64,000 bases of DNA. Source: an uncultured Agathobacter sp. GTDB taxonomy: Bacteria > Bacillota > Clostridia > Lachnospirales > Lachnospiraceae. Shown one piece after another: positions 63,147-64,000 of this stretch (positions are counted from its first letter, which is position 1; each line of letters starts with the position of its first letter). The notes beneath the pieces were generated by a model. That model was not told where the DNA came from and searched no databases. It saw only the letters and a list, made by a program, of their open reading frames with translations. A program made the translations under genes and the position numbers. The stretch is from positions 40,451 through 104,450 of the forward strand of contig CAJUND010000008.1 of assembly GCA_910587655.1 (NCBI GenBank), written 5' to 3'.

Positions 63147-63517
63147 GATAATTTATCCTTTCCGAGAACCTGCTCAATTTTCTGAAGCAGCGCCGCTGCC
63201 AGAAACGGCTTCCCGACATACCCTGCCGCTCCTGCCTGCAGAAGTTTCTGTTCTGTATCCTCCTCGTCATCTGCCGTCAGAAAAACAACCGGAACCTGTT
63301 TCAGGTGTTCCATTTCCCGTATGTTATCCAGTACCTCCATACCATCCATCTCCGGCATGTGCAGATCCAGTAAAATCAGGTCCGGAACATTCTGTGCCAG
63401 AAATTTAAGGGCACGGTTTCCGGATAATGCACTAATTACCTCATAATTATTTTTTAATATAAATTCTGCCATCTTAAGATTAACAGAATCATCGTCCACT
63501 ACCAGTATTTTCTCCAT
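63143..63517 (-). CDS. Single-domain response regulator (CheY-like receiver)
   Basis: 124 residues, only a receiver: ILVVDDDSVNLKMAEFILKN, phosphoacceptor Asp in LILLDLHMPEMDGMEVL, Thr in VFLTADDEE and Lys in GYVGKPF. Its stop overlaps the kinase start by 4 bases. With no output domain it is probably a relay intermediate or a protein-interaction output. Confidence 0.9.
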   Translation of the reverse strand: MEKILVVDDDSVNLKMAEFILKNNYEVISALSGNRALKFLAQNVPDLILLDLHMPEMDGMEVLDNIREMEHLKQVPVVFLTADDEEDTEQKLLQAGAAGYVGKPFLAAALLQKIEQVLGKDKLS

Positions 63518-63543
63518 GTCTCTGCCTCCCTGCTTTATTTCCT

Positions 63544-63573
63544 ATTATAACGTCATGGGACCGGGAATGGCAA
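63544..63573 (-). promoter_or_regulatory. Sigma-A promoter of the receiver-kinase-kinase operon
   Basis: TTGCCA, 18 bases, TATAAT on the minus strand, about 27 bases before the receiver gene start. Confidence 0.6.
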
Positions 63574-63638
63574 GAGGATTATTGTTATTATTTATACGGT
63601 GAATTTTGTATTCCCGCAAAAATGAAACAAAAGTCCTA

Positions 63639-63668
63639 TAGACAAAAAGTTCACAGATATGATATCAT
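63639..63668 (+). promoter_or_regulatory. Possible sigma-A promoter of the rightmost gene
   Basis: TAGACA, 18 bases, TATCAT on the plus strand, about 75 bases before the ATG. Only a moderate match. The rest of 63518-63744 shows no other feature. Confidence 0.35.
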
Positions 63669-63744
63669 TTGTATGTAGCTATTTTAAGCCTATAGTTACA
63701 TGTCTTTTATCAAATTAATTTTCTTTTTTCCAGGGAGGCACCAT

Positions 63745-64000
63745 ATGTCACTTACAAATAAAGATTTACAAGCAATTGCCGGTCTGTTACAGCCAATACA
63801 GACTGATGTGCAGTCACTGAAAAACGATGTCACAATCCTTAAGGCGGATGTTCAGGTTTTAAAAGAAGAACAAATCCTGATGAAGAACGGGCTGCACAGG
63901 CTGGAAGTCCAGATCCAACAGACGGAGGAGAATCTCAGAACCGAGTTTGATGCTAAGCTTTTACAGACGGAGCAGAACATCAGGACTGATTTTGATGCTA
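63745..64000 (+). CDS. Coiled-coil protein of unknown function, C-terminus cut by window edge
   Basis: 85 residues are visible, beginning MSLTNKDLQAIAGLLQPIQT after a CAGGGAGG ribosome site. A regular heptad pattern (LKNDVTILKADVQVLKEEQ) leads into repeats of the form LLQTEQNIRTDFDA. A long coiled coil is certain from the pattern. The function is not known. Confidence 0.75.
   Translation, partial: MSLTNKDLQAIAGLLQPIQTDVQSLKNDVTILKADVQVLKEEQILMKNGLHRLEVQIQQTEENLRTEFDAKLLQTEQNIRTDFDA

Overview
The window looks like chromosomal DNA of a motile, strictly anaerobic Gram-positive clostridium, most likely a Lachnospiraceae gut bacterium close to Roseburia. The evidence is a moderately low GC content with strong AGGAGG-type ribosome sites, an FliW/CsrA pair in the late flagellar operon, tandem sigma-28 promoters on flagellin, a reverse rubrerythrin with a PerR-like regulator, a long SRP RNA, and a secreted GH26 mannanase with a CBM27-like/GH26/CBM23-like layout known from Roseburia. 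The species call is inference.

Region 1 (1-26.0 kb, all minus strand) is a glycan or modification island beside flagellin. A small protein, a Maf-type motility-associated glycosyltransferase and a GT2 enzyme lie next to flagellin and end at a terminator near 22.1 kb. Next come an acetolactate-synthase-like TPP enzyme, two FkbM methyltransferases, an epimerase and a GT2 enzyme. A separate promoter near 15.6 kb then precedes an unusual run: a NeuD/PglD acyltransferase, a FabZ-like dehydratase, two split transketolases, an SDR, two radical SAM proteins around an acyl carrier protein, an epimerase, a TylF-type methyltransferase, an AMP ligase, a LuxE-LuxC fusion, a DegT aminotransferase and a C-methyltransferase-like protein cut by the window edge. 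Together they suggest carrier-bound acyl chemistry, C2-ketol transfer and sugar modification, possibly for a flagellar or surface glycan. The product is unknown.

Region 2 (26.2-38.1 kb, minus strand) is the late flagellar cluster: flgM, flgN, two flgK paralogues, flgL, fliW, csrA, flaG, fliD, fliS, a FliT-like gene and flagellin. Sigma-28 type promoters precede flgM, flaG and flagellin. Flagellin has two of them, and an approximately 330-base leader made almost entirely of consecutive hairpins. The last hairpin shows AGGA in its loop just upstream of the Shine-Dalgarno sequence, as expected for CsrA control.

Region 3 (38.2-50.4 kb) is mixed: the SRP RNA, a decayed DUF4258/YgiT pair, rubrerythrin and a PerR-like regulator, a repeat-rich DUF6128-like protein, a GNAT acetyltransferase, tadA, the GH26 mannanase, a GGDEF protein, a DegV protein and a secreted CAP-domain protein.

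Region 4 (50.4-64 kb) is signalling and surface polysaccharide. A FIST protein precedes a multidomain protein that joins ferredoxin and [FeFe]-hydrogenase-like domains to a degenerate GGDEF and an intact EAL domain. A Wzz-like protein and a FlaA1/PglF-type dehydratase follow. A receiver/hybrid-kinase operon contains a kinase whose C terminus is a complete DegV domain. The two fused sensors and the ACP/radical SAM/transketolase/LuxE-LuxC island are the strongest candidates for undescribed biology.
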